Part shown: one piece after another, positions 53,972-62,761 of the stretch
How positions within the stretch are numbered: the first letter of the stretch is position 1
Layout of the letters: every line of letters begins with the position of its first letter
NCBI RefSeq assembly: GCF_000381965.1
Contig: NZ_KB908459.1
Coordinates: forward strand, 124,001-188,000
Reading direction: 5' to 3'
DNA length: 64,000 nt
From: Oceanimonas smirnovii ATCC BAA-899
Lineage (GTDB): Bacteria; Pseudomonadota; Gammaproteobacteria; Enterobacterales; Aeromonadaceae
Notes under the pieces: model-generated
The model's database searches: none
Told to the model about the DNA's origin: nothing
The model's input: only the letters and a program-made list of their open reading frames with translations
Translations under genes and position numbers: made by a program

Positions 53972-54565
53972 ATGAAACTGGCATTACTTCCTCTTACCCT
54001 GCACTTATTACCCGAAGGCAGAGTGCCCCTGCGGATTTTTGAGCCCAGATATGTACGCATGATTGCTGAGGCAGAAAAGGACGATCGCGGCTTTGGCATC
54101 GGCATGCTTGAAGATGCGGACGAAACCGGAAAGGGCGACCTGTATATGCTGGGTGCCAGGGTAAAAATCGTGGACTTTTATACGCTTGAAGACGGCATGC
54201 TGGGTATTACCGTAGAAGCCACAGAGCGCTTTCGCATTCGCGAGCTGGCAGAGGAGCAGGATGGTCTGTTGCAGGCTGAGGTAGAATTGCTGGATAACTG
54301 GCGCTCCTGTGCATTGTCGCCGGTAGAGCAGATTTTGTCCGACAAACTGCAGGAAGTGTTTGAGGAATATCCTGAACTGGCCGCGCTGCACCCCGAGCCG
54401 CGCTGGCAGGATGCCGCCTGGCTCACTCAGCGCTGGCTGGAAGTGCTGCCTATCAAGAATGATTATATTCAAATGCTGATGGGGGAGCCCAGCTGCCACC
54501 GGGCGCTGACCTTTCTGTTATCCATGATCCGCCCCGACGACGCGCGGCCCGATCAGCAGCACTGA
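53972..54565 (+). CDS. Lon N-terminal (substrate-binding) domain protein
   Basis: A 197-aa stand-alone Lon-N (PUA-like) domain protein: ALLPLTLHLLPEGRVPLRIFEPRYVRMI near residue 5-32, GARVKIVDFYTLEDGMLGITVEATERFRI near 60. No AAA+ or protease part. Function not established. Convergent with priA, 8 bp between the ends. Confidence 0.85.
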   Translation: MKLALLPLTLHLLPEGRVPLRIFEPRYVRMIAEAEKDDRGFGIGMLEDADETGKGDLYMLGARVKIVDFYTLEDGMLGITVEATERFRIRELAEEQDGLLQAEVELLDNWRSCALSPVEQILSDKLQEVFEEYPELAALHPEPRWQDAAWLTQRWLEVLPIKNDYIQMLMGEPSCHRALTFLLSMIRPDDARPDQQH

Positions 54566-54573
54566 GCCCGGCC

Positions 54574-56790
54574 TCACCACAGCTCCTGCGGATCAATATC
54601 CAGTGACCACCTTACCTTGCGTGCTGCCGGCAGGCTGTCGGCAATGGCCAGTGCATGGCGGCAGGCGCTGGCCAGCTCCCGCCGGCTGTTTGCCTGCAGC
54701 AGCATCTGATAACGGTACTGGCCGGCCTTGCGCTCCATGCGCGCACTGAAAGGCCCCAGACACAGCACGGAGGCGGGCAGGGCCGGGGCCAGCTGTTGAG
54801 CCAGCGGTACCAGGAACTCCCGGCAGGCCTCGCCCTGAGTGGCCTGGCAGCGAAACAGTGCCTGATAGCTGTAGGGCGGCAGTCCGGCCTGACGGCGCTC
54901 TTCCAGCGCGGTGTGGGCAAAGTGCCGGTATCCCTGATTGGCCAGATCCTGCAGCAGGGCATGATCCGGATGATGGGTCTGCAGCACCACCCGGCCCGGT
55001 TTGCTGGCACGGCCGGCGCGGCCGGCCACCTGAATATACAGCTGAGCCAGACGCTCGGCGGCACGAAAATCACCGGCAAACAGGGCACCGTCCACATCCA
55101 GCATGGCCACCAGGGTCACATCGGGAAAGTGGTGTCCTTTAGCCAGCATTTGCGTGCCAAGCAAAATCTGGTATTTGCCGGCGCGAATGCCTTCCAGGTG
55201 CTGCTCAAAGCTGCCCTTGCGGCGCGTGTTGTCCCGGTCGATACGAATGACGTTGTACTGAGGAAACAGCATTGCCAGCGCCTGCTCCACCTGCTCGGTG
55301 CCCAGGCCGGTGCCCACCAGCTTGCTGCTGCCACATTGCGGGCACTGGGGCGGACGAGGGCGCTGATGATCGCAATGATGGCAGTGCAGCCGGTTGCCGT
55401 TTTTGTGCCAGGTGTAATGAGCATCGCAGCGCTCGCAGTCTGCCAGCCAGCCGCAGTCGTGGCACAGCAGCACAGGCGCATAGCCTCGGCGGTTAAGAAA
55501 CAGCATGACCTGATTGCCTTTGCCGAGCTCTTCCGCCATCAGCTGCTGCAGCTGGGGCGACAGCCCGGCCTCCAGCTGTACATGGCGGCTGTCCAGCAGC
55601 AAATGCTCGGCCACAGTGGCGGTACCCGGCCGCTGGCTGAGAGTAAGCAGCTGGTATTTGCCGGCAGCGGCATTGTGCAGACTTTCAAAACTGGGCGTGG
55701 CCGAACCCAGCAGAATGGGAATATTCAGCTGATGAGCGCGCAACAGCGCCAGATCCCGTGCATGATAGCGAAAGCCGTCCTGTTGTTTGAAAGAGCTGTC
55801 GTGCTCTTCATCGATAATAATCAGGCCAAGCTGGTCAAAGGGCGTCAGCAATGCGGAGCGGGTACCAATCACAATGGCGGCACTGCCATCCTGGCAGGCC
55901 AGCCAGGCGTCGAGCCGTTCCCGCTCGTTCATGGCCGAGTGCAGGGTGCATACCGGCAGCGGAAACCGGCGCTGAAAGCGGGCTATGGTCTGGGGCGTTA
56001 GGCCGATTTCCGGCACCATGACCAATACCTGTTTGCCTGCTTTTAATACCGGTTCCATGGCCTGCAGGTAGACTTCGGTCTTGCCTGAGCCGGTAATGCC
56101 TTCCAGCAAAAAGGGGCTGAAACGGTTCGCCTGCTGCAGCACGCTCACCGCCAGCGCCTGCTCTGTGGTCAGCCTGGGTTTGGCGTCTTCATTAATGGTG
56201 ACCTTGCCGCGCCAGTGGGTGCGGGCGGGCAGGCTCTCCCGCTTTTCGGCCAGCCCTTTTTTGGCCAGGGCATTAAGCGTTGCAGAAGTGACCCCCCTGG
56301 CTCCCAGCTCACCCGGCGTCATGGGAGTGTGTTGCAGCAGCTCATAAGCTTCACGCTGTTTTGTTGCCCGGTTCAGGCTGCTGTTATCGCCTTCCAGTGC
56401 ATGCCAGCTTTCCACCGGCCGGTAACCGGCCTCTTCACCTTTGCGCAGCAGGGTAGGCAGGGCCTGAAAATACACTTCTCCCGGCGGGTGCAGGTAATAT
56501 TGTGTCGCCCAGGCCAGCAGTTTGCGGTCTGCCTCATTCAGTACAGGCGTGTTGTCGATAACAGCGGTTACCGGCTTAATGCGGGCCGGATCCAGTTCCG
56601 TGGTTTGCGGATGACTCAGCACCAGACCCACCAGAGTGCGATTACCAAAAGGCACGCGTACCCGGCAACCTGCTTCGGGCAAAGGCTGCGAACACAGATA
56701 ATCGAACTCCCGGCGCAGGGGGACGGGCAGTACCACCCGAATCAGAGCCTGTTGTGCCGAAGGTGACATTGCTGATTTTTTCATCCGCAT
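54574..56790 (-). CDS. priA: Primosomal replication protein N' (PriA helicase)
   Basis: A 738-aa replication-restart helicase. N-terminal 3'BD domain (VVLPVPLRREFDYL near residue 18-31), helicase core with Walker A LLEGITGSGKTEVYLQA (about 230), DEEHD (about 328), and the zinc-binding Cys cluster LLCHDCGWLADCERCDAHYTWHKN..LHCHHC..PPQCPQCGSS (about 440-490). C-terminus WSLDIDPQELW. Start 56790 or 56784. Convergent with the Lon-N gene. Confidence 0.96.
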   Translation of the reverse strand: MRMKKSAMSPSAQQALIRVVLPVPLRREFDYLCSQPLPEAGCRVRVPFGNRTLVGLVLSHPQTTELDPARIKPVTAVIDNTPVLNEADRKLLAWATQYYLHPPGEVYFQALPTLLRKGEEAGYRPVESWHALEGDNSSLNRATKQREAYELLQHTPMTPGELGARGVTSATLNALAKKGLAEKRESLPARTHWRGKVTINEDAKPRLTTEQALAVSVLQQANRFSPFLLEGITGSGKTEVYLQAMEPVLKAGKQVLVMVPEIGLTPQTIARFQRRFPLPVCTLHSAMNERERLDAWLACQDGSAAIVIGTRSALLTPFDQLGLIIIDEEHDSSFKQQDGFRYHARDLALLRAHQLNIPILLGSATPSFESLHNAAAGKYQLLTLSQRPGTATVAEHLLLDSRHVQLEAGLSPQLQQLMAEELGKGNQVMLFLNRRGYAPVLLCHDCGWLADCERCDAHYTWHKNGNRLHCHHCDHQRPRPPQCPQCGSSKLVGTGLGTEQVEQALAMLFPQYNVIRIDRDNTRRKGSFEQHLEGIRAGKYQILLGTQMLAKGHHFPDVTLVAMLDVDGALFAGDFRAAERLAQLYIQVAGRAGRASKPGRVVLQTHHPDHALLQDLANQGYRHFAHTALEERRQAGLPPYSYQALFRCQATQGEACREFLVPLAQQLAPALPASVLCLGPFSARMERKAGQYRYQMLLQANSRRELASACRHALAIADSLPAARKVRWSLDIDPQELW

Positions 56791-56909
56791 TTTCCTTGCC
56801 TGAAAAAAGGCGATCCTATATTATTCGCACCCTTCACAAAACGTGTAACTCTCGTGTGGTGTCTGGCTCAGGATCAGATAGCGACACGGCCTACTGACAG
56901 AGGTTGTCC

Positions 56910-57125
56910 ATGAAACAAGGTATCCACCCGGAATACAAAGAAATTGTTGCCAAATGTTCTTGTGGTAATGAGATCAAGACCCGCTCCACCCTGGGCCATG
57001 ATCTGAACCTGGACGTTTGCTCCTCTTGCCACCCCTTCTTTACCGGCAAGCAGAAAATTCTTGATACCGGCGGCCGTGTTGATCGCTTCAACAAGCGTTT
57101 CGGCGTGCTGGGCAGCAAAAAATAA
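56910..57125 (+). CDS. rpmE: 50S ribosomal protein L31 (zinc-binding type)
   Basis: A 71-aa protein: [50 protein letters not shown]. Four Cys (16, 18, 37, 40) bind zinc, so this is the Cys-plus RpmE, not the YkgM-type paralogue. Divergent from priA, starting 119 bp away. Start 56910 is the family start; an upstream TTG is not needed. Confidence 0.97.
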   Translation: MKQGIHPEYKEIVAKCSCGNEIKTRSTLGHDLNLDVCSSCHPFFTGKQKILDTGGRVDRFNKRFGVLGSKK

Positions 57126-57142
57126 GTTGCTGCACCGGTCTC

Positions 57143-57168
57143 AAAAAAGCGCCTGCGGGCGCTTTTTT
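57143..57168 (+). terminator. Rho-independent terminator of rpmE
   Basis: AAAAAAGCGCC (57143-57153), loop TGCG, GGCGCTTTTTT (57158-57168). A-tract/T-tract symmetric, 17 bp past the stop. Confidence 0.92.
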
Positions 57169-57241
57169 GTTGCCTGTTATTTGCCTTGTAGCCCCATTTC
57201 CACCATGGTTAATCAGACTTGCCTGCCTGTGGTGTGCTGCC

Positions 57242-57976
57242 ATGCTGGTTCCCGCCCTGTTTTTTCTGCTTTTATTACCCTTTGGCCTTCAGGCCTCCTG
57301 CCCGCAATTCTCCAAGTATGAAATTGCAAATGTTAAAAAAGTAATAGACGGAGATACTGTATATCTTGCAGATGGCCGGCGTATTCGTCTGGTGGGAATA
57401 GACACACCGGAATTATACAAAAACGGACGTCTGGCACCTGAACCCGGTGCAGAGAAAGCACATCGATGGCTGAGTAATAAATTACCAGAAAAGATTCAAA
57501 TGAAACTGGTTTTTGCAGTAAAAAGGCGTGATGATTACGGTCGCCTTTTGGCTTATCCACTGACAAATAGCGGACAATTGCTGGTAAAAAGCATGCTGGC
57601 AGCCGGATTGGGTGAGTTGATGCTGTTTGAGCCCAACCACAAATACTGGCGCTGTCTCTTGGCGGCCGAGCAACAAGCCCGCCGGCATAACCGTGGCATC
57701 TGGTCACGAGCCTTGCCGGCAACGCCTGTAAATCGTCGTTGGCAGCATTTGCTGGTTACGGTGCAAAGTGTGCACGTTCGCCATGACAAGATAACACTGA
57801 TCAGTCGTAGCGGATTAACGCTGCATTCAGGCAGGCGGCTGCCGGCCATATGGCGCGGTCAGCTGGCCCGGTTAACCCCCGGAGACCGGCTTTTTGTGAG
57901 GGGCGAACCGCGCAAACAGAAGGCCGGCTGGCAACTGTGGCTTAACCAGCCCTGGCAGTTTTACCGAGAAAAATAA
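57242..57976 (+). CDS. Secreted thermonuclease-like nuclease (SNase fold)
   Basis: A 244-aa precursor. Signal peptide MLVPALFFLLLLPFGLQA then SCPQF. SNase fold: KKVIDGDTVYLADGRRIRLVGIDTPE (about residues 31-56, the catalytic Arg and Glu of the family), RDDYGRLLAYPL near 100 with the third catalytic Arg, RRHNRGIWS near 155. A C-terminal OB-like region of about 75 residues (LLVTVQSVHVRHDKITLIS..) is extra. Start 57242 fits the signal peptide; the reading frame is open further up, into the rpmE terminator. No clear own promoter. Confidence 0.8.
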   Translation: MLVPALFFLLLLPFGLQASCPQFSKYEIANVKKVIDGDTVYLADGRRIRLVGIDTPELYKNGRLAPEPGAEKAHRWLSNKLPEKIQMKLVFAVKRRDDYGRLLAYPLTNSGQLLVKSMLAAGLGELMLFEPNHKYWRCLLAAEQQARRHNRGIWSRALPATPVNRRWQHLLVTVQSVHVRHDKITLISRSGLTLHSGRRLPAIWRGQLARLTPGDRLFVRGEPRKQKAGWQLWLNQPWQFYREK

Positions 57977-58005
57977 GTGGATCAGACTGGGCAAGGTGAA
58001 AAAAG

Positions 58006-58052
58006 TTGATTAATATCACATTGTATAAACATTGTGATAAACTTGTTCACAG
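58006..58052 (+). promoter_or_regulatory. Upstream control region of malic enzyme gene
   Basis: Contains TTGAT-TAAT-ATCAC (58006-58019), which fits the FNR box TTGAT-N4-ATCAA except the last base, and the inverted repeat TATCACA/TGTGATA (58014-58020, 58033-58039, 12-nt spacer), part of a CRP-like half-site array. Positions are 45-90 bp before the ATG. Regulator identity is uncertain. Confidence 0.4.
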
Positions 58053-58096
58053 TGTAATCAAACAAATGTCTACAATCGCATCAGGGTACTCGCAAA

Positions 58097-59341
58097 ATGA
58101 CCGACTTCCGTCAAAAAGCGCTCGACTATCATGCTTTCCCCAAGCCGGGCAAAATCTCCGTTGAAATCAGCAAGCCGGCGGAAACCGCCAAAGATCTGGC
58201 CCTGGCTTACAGCCCGGGTGTAGCCGAGCCGGTGCGCGAAATCGCTGCCGATCCGGAAAATGCCTACAAGTACACTGCCAAAGGCAACCTGGTAGCGGTT
58301 ATCTCTAACGGTACTGCCATTCTGGGTCTGGGCAACCTGGGCCCGCTGGCTTCCAAGCCGGTAATGGAAGGCAAGGCGCTGCTGTTCAAACGTTTCGCCG
58401 GCCTCGACTCCGTGGATATCGAAGTCAAGCATCGCACCACCGAAGAATTTATTCAGACCGTTGAAGCCATCGCTGATACCTTTGGCGGCATCAACCTGGA
58501 AGACATCAAGGCACCTGAATGCTTTGAAATTGAAAAAGAGCTGATCGAGCGCTGTAATGTGCCCGTATTCCATGACGACCAGCACGGCACCGCCATTGTT
58601 ACTGCTGCGGGTCTGATCAACTCGCTGGAAGTGCAGGGTAAGGACATTGCCGATGCGCACATCGTATGTATGGGTGCCGGTGCTGCCGCCGTTGCCTGTA
58701 TGGAGCTGCTGATCAAGTGCGGCGCTCAGCGTGAAAACATCTACATGCTGGACCGCAACGGCGTTATTCACACTCGCCGTGACGATCTGAACGAGTACAA
58801 GGCGTTGTTTGCCAACAACACCGACAAGCGTACTCTGGAAGACGTGATCACCGACGCCGACGTATTTGTAGGCGTGTCCGGCCCCGACGTACTGCCGGCT
58901 GAAGCCGTCAAGCTGATGGCTCCGAACCCGGTTATCTTCGCCTGCTCCAACCCGGATCCGGAAATCAAGCCCGAGCTGGCTCACGCCACTCGTTCCGATC
59001 TGGTGATGGGTACCGGTCGTTCCGACTTCCCCAACCAGGTGAACAATGTGCTGTGCTTCCCCTTTATCTTCCGCGGTGCTCTGGACGTGCGTGCCACCCG
59101 GATCAACGACGAGATGAAAGTGGCTGCCGTAGACGCCATTCGCTCTCTGGCCAAAGAGCCGGTACCTCAGGAAGTGCTGACTGCTTCCGGTTACGACTCT
59201 CTGGAATTCGGTAAAGACTATGTGATTCCGAAGCCGATGGATCCGCGCCTGCTGCCTCGCGTAGCCCGCGCTGTGGCCGTGGCCGCCGTGGAATCAGGTG
59301 TTGCCCGCATCGCCCTGCCGGAAAACTACATGCTGGACTGA
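58097..59341 (+). CDS. NADP-type malic enzyme, short form (malate dehydrogenase, decarboxylating)
   Basis: A 414-aa enzyme converting malate to pyruvate and CO2. N-terminal [37 protein letters not shown] near 37, LGNLGP near 79, catalytic [22 protein letters not shown] (about 155-176) and nucleotide-binding [13 protein letters not shown] (about 196-208). It lacks the C-terminal phosphotransacetylase-like domain of long MaeB. Strong terminator follows. The priA-rpmE-malic enzyme order is typical of related genera. Confidence 0.94.
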   Translation: MTDFRQKALDYHAFPKPGKISVEISKPAETAKDLALAYSPGVAEPVREIAADPENAYKYTAKGNLVAVISNGTAILGLGNLGPLASKPVMEGKALLFKRFAGLDSVDIEVKHRTTEEFIQTVEAIADTFGGINLEDIKAPECFEIEKELIERCNVPVFHDDQHGTAIVTAAGLINSLEVQGKDIADAHIVCMGAGAAAVACMELLIKCGAQRENIYMLDRNGVIHTRRDDLNEYKALFANNTDKRTLEDVITDADVFVGVSGPDVLPAEAVKLMAPNPVIFACSNPDPEIKPELAHATRSDLVMGTGRSDFPNQVNNVLCFPFIFRGALDVRATRINDEMKVAAVDAIRSLAKEPVPQEVLTASGYDSLEFGKDYVIPKPMDPRLLPRVARAVAVAAVESGVARIALPENYMLD

Positions 59342-59355
59342 GCTTCAGTCTAAGC

Positions 59356-59388
59356 AGCAAAAAGGGGAGCTTCGGCTCCCCTTTTTTA
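59356..59388. terminator. Bidirectional terminator between malic enzyme gene and trmA
   Basis: GGGGAGC (59364-59370), TTCG tetraloop, GCTCCCC (59375-59381), T6, with A-rich upstream side (AAAAA), hence usable from both sides. Confidence 0.92.
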
Positions 59389-59412
59389 TTTCACGTCTTC
59401 ACTCATCACTAT

Positions 59413-60504
59413 TCACTTTCGGCGCGTCAGATACACACCGGCTTCCATATGATGGGTGTAGGGGAACTGATCAAACAGCGCAAAACGGCTGATGTGGTGA
59501 GTCTGGCTCAGGGTTTCCAGGTTCTGGCGCAGGGTGTCCGGATTACAGGAGATATAAACGATATTGTCGTAATCCTGAACCAGCTTTACCGTGTCTTCAT
59601 CCAGCCCGGCCCGGGGCGGGTCCACCAGTATGGTATTGCACTCATAGCTTGGCAGATCCACGCCTTTTAACCGGCGAAACTCGCGCACGCCGCGCATGGC
59701 CTGAGTAAACTCTTCCGCCGACATACGCAGTATGGTGACGTTATCGATGGCGTTGGCAGCAATATTGTACTGGGCTGACTTGACCGAAGAGCTGGAAATT
59801 TCCGTTGCCAGCACCCGGCGAAAGTTTTTTGCCAGGGCCAATGAGAAATTGCCGTTGCCGCAATACAGCTCCAGCAGATCACCGCTGGCATTCTGAGTCA
59901 CGTCTAGCGCCCAGCTCAGCATGTTTTCGTTCATGCGGCCATTGGGCTGAGTAAAGCTGTTCTCCACCTGCTGATAAATCAGCTCCTGGCCGGACACGTT
60001 CAGCCGCTCCAGCACATAATCACAGTCGTGCACCAGTTTCTGCTTTTTAGCCCGGCCAATAATGTGGGCGCTGATGCCTCTTTCTTTCAGCCAGGCGCGC
60101 AGGTTTGTCACTTCCGCCTGCCAGTCTTCACCCAGCTGGCGATGATAGAGCAGGCTGATCACCAGCTCGTTGCTGAGGGAAGACAAAAAGTCTACCTGAA
60201 ACAGCTTGCGGCGCAGCACAGGGCTGGGGCGCAGGGCTTCCAGCAGCAGCGGCATGGCGGTGTTGATGAGCGCAGAGGCGGCCGGAAACTGCTCCACCCG
60301 GTATTTTTCCCGGGTGGCCTGATCAAACATGATGTAATAGAGATCGTCTCCCTCATGCCACACACGAAACTCGGCGCGCATGCGGTAATGCTTGGGGTCG
60401 GAGGCAAACACTTCCAGACGGGGAGGGGTAAAGGGAGCGAAAATCTGCTCCAGCCGGGCGGCTTTTTCATCCAGTTGAGTCTGGTAGCTGTCTTGGGTGC
60501 TCAT
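59413..60504 (-). CDS. trmA: tRNA (uracil-54-C5)-methyltransferase TrmA
   Basis: A 363-aa methyltransferase making m5U54 of all tRNAs with SAM. Start ATG 60504 (GTGAGGC 6-12 bp upstream; an apparent 69-residue upstream extension reads non-coding DNA). SAM-binding [17 protein letters not shown] near 208, [11 protein letters not shown] near 295, the catalytic Cys320 in [13 protein letters not shown] and the general base Glu354 in HHMEAGVYL, matching E. coli TrmA numbering with an offset of four. Confidence 0.96.
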   Translation of the reverse strand: MSTQDSYQTQLDEKAARLEQIFAPFTPPRLEVFASDPKHYRMRAEFRVWHEGDDLYYIMFDQATREKYRVEQFPAASALINTAMPLLLEALRPSPVLRRKLFQVDFLSSLSNELVISLLYHRQLGEDWQAEVTNLRAWLKERGISAHIIGRAKKQKLVHDCDYVLERLNVSGQELIYQQVENSFTQPNGRMNENMLSWALDVTQNASGDLLELYCGNGNFSLALAKNFRRVLATEISSSSVKSAQYNIAANAIDNVTILRMSAEEFTQAMRGVREFRRLKGVDLPSYECNTILVDPPRAGLDEDTVKLVQDYDNIVYISCNPDTLRQNLETLSQTHHISRFALFDQFPYTHHMEAGVYLTRRK

Positions 60505-60637
60505 TATTCGCCTCACTTTAAAACGGAGCGCAAATTCTACGGCTTGTAGTGAATTTGTCCAGTTGACCAGAGCGGAGCGTGGGCATTTAAGGCGGGTAAA
60601 GGCAGGAGCGCTGCTCCGCTCCCGCCGAATAGTAGAG
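60505..60637. other. Gap between trmA and the sulfite dehydrogenase cytochrome gene
   Basis: About 130 bp, GC-rich with the dyad GGAGCG/CGCTCC (60606-60622 region). No U tract follows it and no ORF is convincing. Confidence 0.3.
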
Positions 60638-61003
60638 TTACTCTGTGCTGGCCGGCTTTCGGTAGGGGTTTTCCGGCAATTGATCCGCCCGCAGCGGTGG
60701 CCGTCGGGCACCTTCTTTGGGGCCGTAGGCGCTGCTTAGATAGGCAAGAATGGTCTCCTCGGTCTGGGCATCAAAGGTCCACAGCCCCTGTTTTTCCTGC
60801 ATCCAGCGGATCAGTGACAGCCAGTGTTCCCGGCTGCCACTGTTCTGGGTGACCAGTTTGGCGGAATGGCAGGCGGTGCAGTTATTGCGTACCGTCTCCC
60901 AGCCGGGAGCGATAATCAAGCCGGTTTGTGGATCCTGCTCGGCAGCCAGGGCGGGTGCCGTTGTCAGGCCCAGCAGCAATGCCAGTGCAGCAGTGCGTAT
61001 CAT
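60638..61003 (-). CDS. Cytochrome c subunit of sulfite dehydrogenase (SorB-like)
   Basis: A 121-aa periplasmic monohaem cytochrome. Signal peptide [20 protein letters not shown], then [22 protein letters not shown] (haem CxxCH near residue 45) and [16 protein letters not shown]; Met axial ligand probably in the RWMQEKQ segment. Partner of the molybdoenzyme encoded just upstream, 11 bp away. Accepts electrons from sulfite oxidation and may pass them to cytochrome c and the aa3 oxidase in this window (inference). Confidence 0.85.
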   Translation of the reverse strand: MIRTAALALLLGLTTAPALAAEQDPQTGLIIAPGWETVRNNCTACHSAKLVTQNSGSREHWLSLIRWMQEKQGLWTFDAQTEETILAYLSSAYGPKEGARRPPLRADQLPENPYRKPASTE

Positions 61004-61014
61004 GCATACCTCCA

Positions 61015-62355
61015 TTAAACGATTTGCACCGCAATGCGATGGCAGGCGTTATTGAGATAGCCCTTGGGGTTCCAGCCCGGCACCACCATGGGCTGAGCCT
61101 TGCCTTCACTGTCTACTGCCTTGGCCCAGATCTCGTAGTAGCCTTTTTCGGGAAAGCTCAGCTCGCTGTGCCAGTGCTGCCAGGCCAGCCGGTTGGCGGG
61201 TTTGCGTAGTTCGGCTTTATGCCAGGTGGCACCAAAGTCGATGGACACATGCAGCTCGGTCACTTCCAGATCGCCGGCCCAGGCATGGCCCCGCACCTGC
61301 AGCGGTTGACCCAACTCGTGGCTGATGCCGGTTTTGGGAAAGGTGATCAGCGATTTCACCGGCATGGAGTGAATGATCTCCATGTCTTCGTTCGGCACCT
61401 GAGTGCCCGGTGCCACTGCATATTTGGGCACGCTGTAAGACGGTGCCGCCATTTTGTTGCCGTCGTGCACTCGGTTACGAATAACGATTTTCTTCAGCCA
61501 CTTGCCCGAGGTGGAGGCCGGCCAGCCCCCGCATACCAGCCGCAATGGGTGGCCATTTAGCACCGGAATGTCTTCATCGTTCATGGCCCAGGCGATCAGG
61601 GTTTCGTCTTCCAGTGCCTTGGACATGGGCACGCCCCGGGAGATGGCCTCTTTGCCCGGCTCGCCGCTGGGGTGAAGGTCGCCGCCGTAATAACCAATAT
61701 AAACGGCGTCTTTTTTGATGCCGCAGGCTTCCAGTACGTCCCGCAGCCGCACCCCGGTAAATTTGGGGCTGGCCACGGCACCGGTCGTCCACTGGTTGCC
61801 GCTGGCCGCCGGTACATATTCACTGCGGCCGTTACCGCCGCATTCCACCGTCAGCTGATAGCTGTGATGCTCAAACTTTTCTTTCAGCTCGGCAATGGTA
61901 AAAGTAGTGGGGTTCTCGCAGGACTCACCGGCGATTTCCAGCGTCCATTGGGCCGGGTCCAGCGTTTCTATATTAGGCACCAGGCCGTTATTGCGCACAA
62001 ACATATGCTTGGCTGGTGTGATTTCGTCGTCCAGCAAATGAGGCGGGGTTTCGGCGTTAATGGGCCTGTCGTTAAGAATGGTCAGCCCTTCTTTGCCGGG
62101 CAGTGAAAAAGGCTCGTCGGACTGGGCAAAAGCGGCCGGTATCAGCCCCGCCGGCATATTTCTGGCAAAGGGAATGCTGGCTCCAATGGCGGTAGCCATG
62201 GCCAGCAGGCCGCTGCGTTTTAAAAATCCCCGCCGGCTGCCGGGGTCGCTCTCACGGCCCCAGAGCTGCTTATCGGCTTTGATGGAATCTTCATTGTAAA
62301 GCTCATGAATGCCCTTGTGGGTGGGCTGCTTGCTGTTGTTGGAATCGCTGGCCAT
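61015..62355 (-). CDS. Periplasmic sulfite dehydrogenase, molybdopterin subunit (SorA-like)
   Basis: A 446-aa sulfite-oxidase family enzyme. The N-terminal region carries the twin-arginine signal SRRGFLKRSGLLAMATAIGA (near 41-60) for folded export with cofactor. The molybdenum-ligating Cys is in LTVECGGNGRSEYVP, followed by Moco-dimer parts GYYGGDLHPSGEPGKEAISRGVPM and RLVCGGWPASTSGKWLKK and a C-terminal Mo-co dimerisation domain. No haem b5 domain. Start MASDSNNS (62355) chosen; MQQGENL at 62376 also possible. Forms an operon with the cytochrome subunit. Confidence 0.88.
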   Translation of the reverse strand: MASDSNNSKQPTHKGIHELYNEDSIKADKQLWGRESDPGSRRGFLKRSGLLAMATAIGASIPFARNMPAGLIPAAFAQSDEPFSLPGKEGLTILNDRPINAETPPHLLDDEITPAKHMFVRNNGLVPNIETLDPAQWTLEIAGESCENPTTFTIAELKEKFEHHSYQLTVECGGNGRSEYVPAASGNQWTTGAVASPKFTGVRLRDVLEACGIKKDAVYIGYYGGDLHPSGEPGKEAISRGVPMSKALEDETLIAWAMNDEDIPVLNGHPLRLVCGGWPASTSGKWLKKIVIRNRVHDGNKMAAPSYSVPKYAVAPGTQVPNEDMEIIHSMPVKSLITFPKTGISHELGQPLQVRGHAWAGDLEVTELHVSIDFGATWHKAELRKPANRLAWQHWHSELSFPEKGYYEIWAKAVDSEGKAQPMVVPGWNPKGYLNNACHRIAVQIV

Positions 62356-62531
62356 AAGGTTCTCTCCCTGTTGCATTCGGCACTGCCGATAAGCTTAAAA
62401 CGGCAGCCTATCAAAAACTGCAAAGTTAAATATATGTTAATTTTAAGTAATTGAGAGCCGGCTCATATTTCACAATGAGTCAGTTTTTGCGTTTTTTCTC
62501 AAAAATCATGCATATATCTTCAGTTAACCTT

Positions 62532-62537
62532 TATAAT
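62532..62537 (+). promoter_or_regulatory. Candidate -10 of btuB
   Basis: TATAAT, perfect consensus, 12 bp before the riboswitch begins. No good -35 at 17 bp (TGCATA), so the promoter may need an activator or be extended. Confidence 0.45.
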
Positions 62538-62546
62538 GCCCGCGCT

Positions 62547-62715
62547 TTGGTGCCGACAGGCGTAAACGGGAATCCGGTGCAAATCCGGAACTGGCGCGCA
62601 GCGGTAAGAGGGAACGAAAGCGACACGGAAGATTCCAGGCACTGCCGCAAGGTGGGAAGCCGTCGCCGTAGGTGGGCTGCCGCCCGAGCTCTCAAGTCCG
62701 AAAACCTGCCAAAGA
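62547..62715 (+). ncRNA. Cobalamin (adenosylcobalamin) riboswitch upstream of btuB
   Basis: The aptamer core reads GGTGCCGACAGGCGTAAACGGG, then AATCCGGTGCAAATCCGGAACTGGCGCGCAGCGGTAA (the B12 box with its two CCGG arms), GGCACTGCCGCAAGGTGGGAAG, and closes with AAGTCCGAAAACCTGCC, which pairs with the start. It controls the following btuB gene: B12 bound, expression off. The short dyad AGGCC-GCA-GGCCT at about 62729 may be the expression platform near the start codon. Confidence 0.93.
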
Positions 62716-62761
62716 GAGAGTCACAAGGCCGCAGGCCTCACTACGCGAACTAGGGAAAAGA

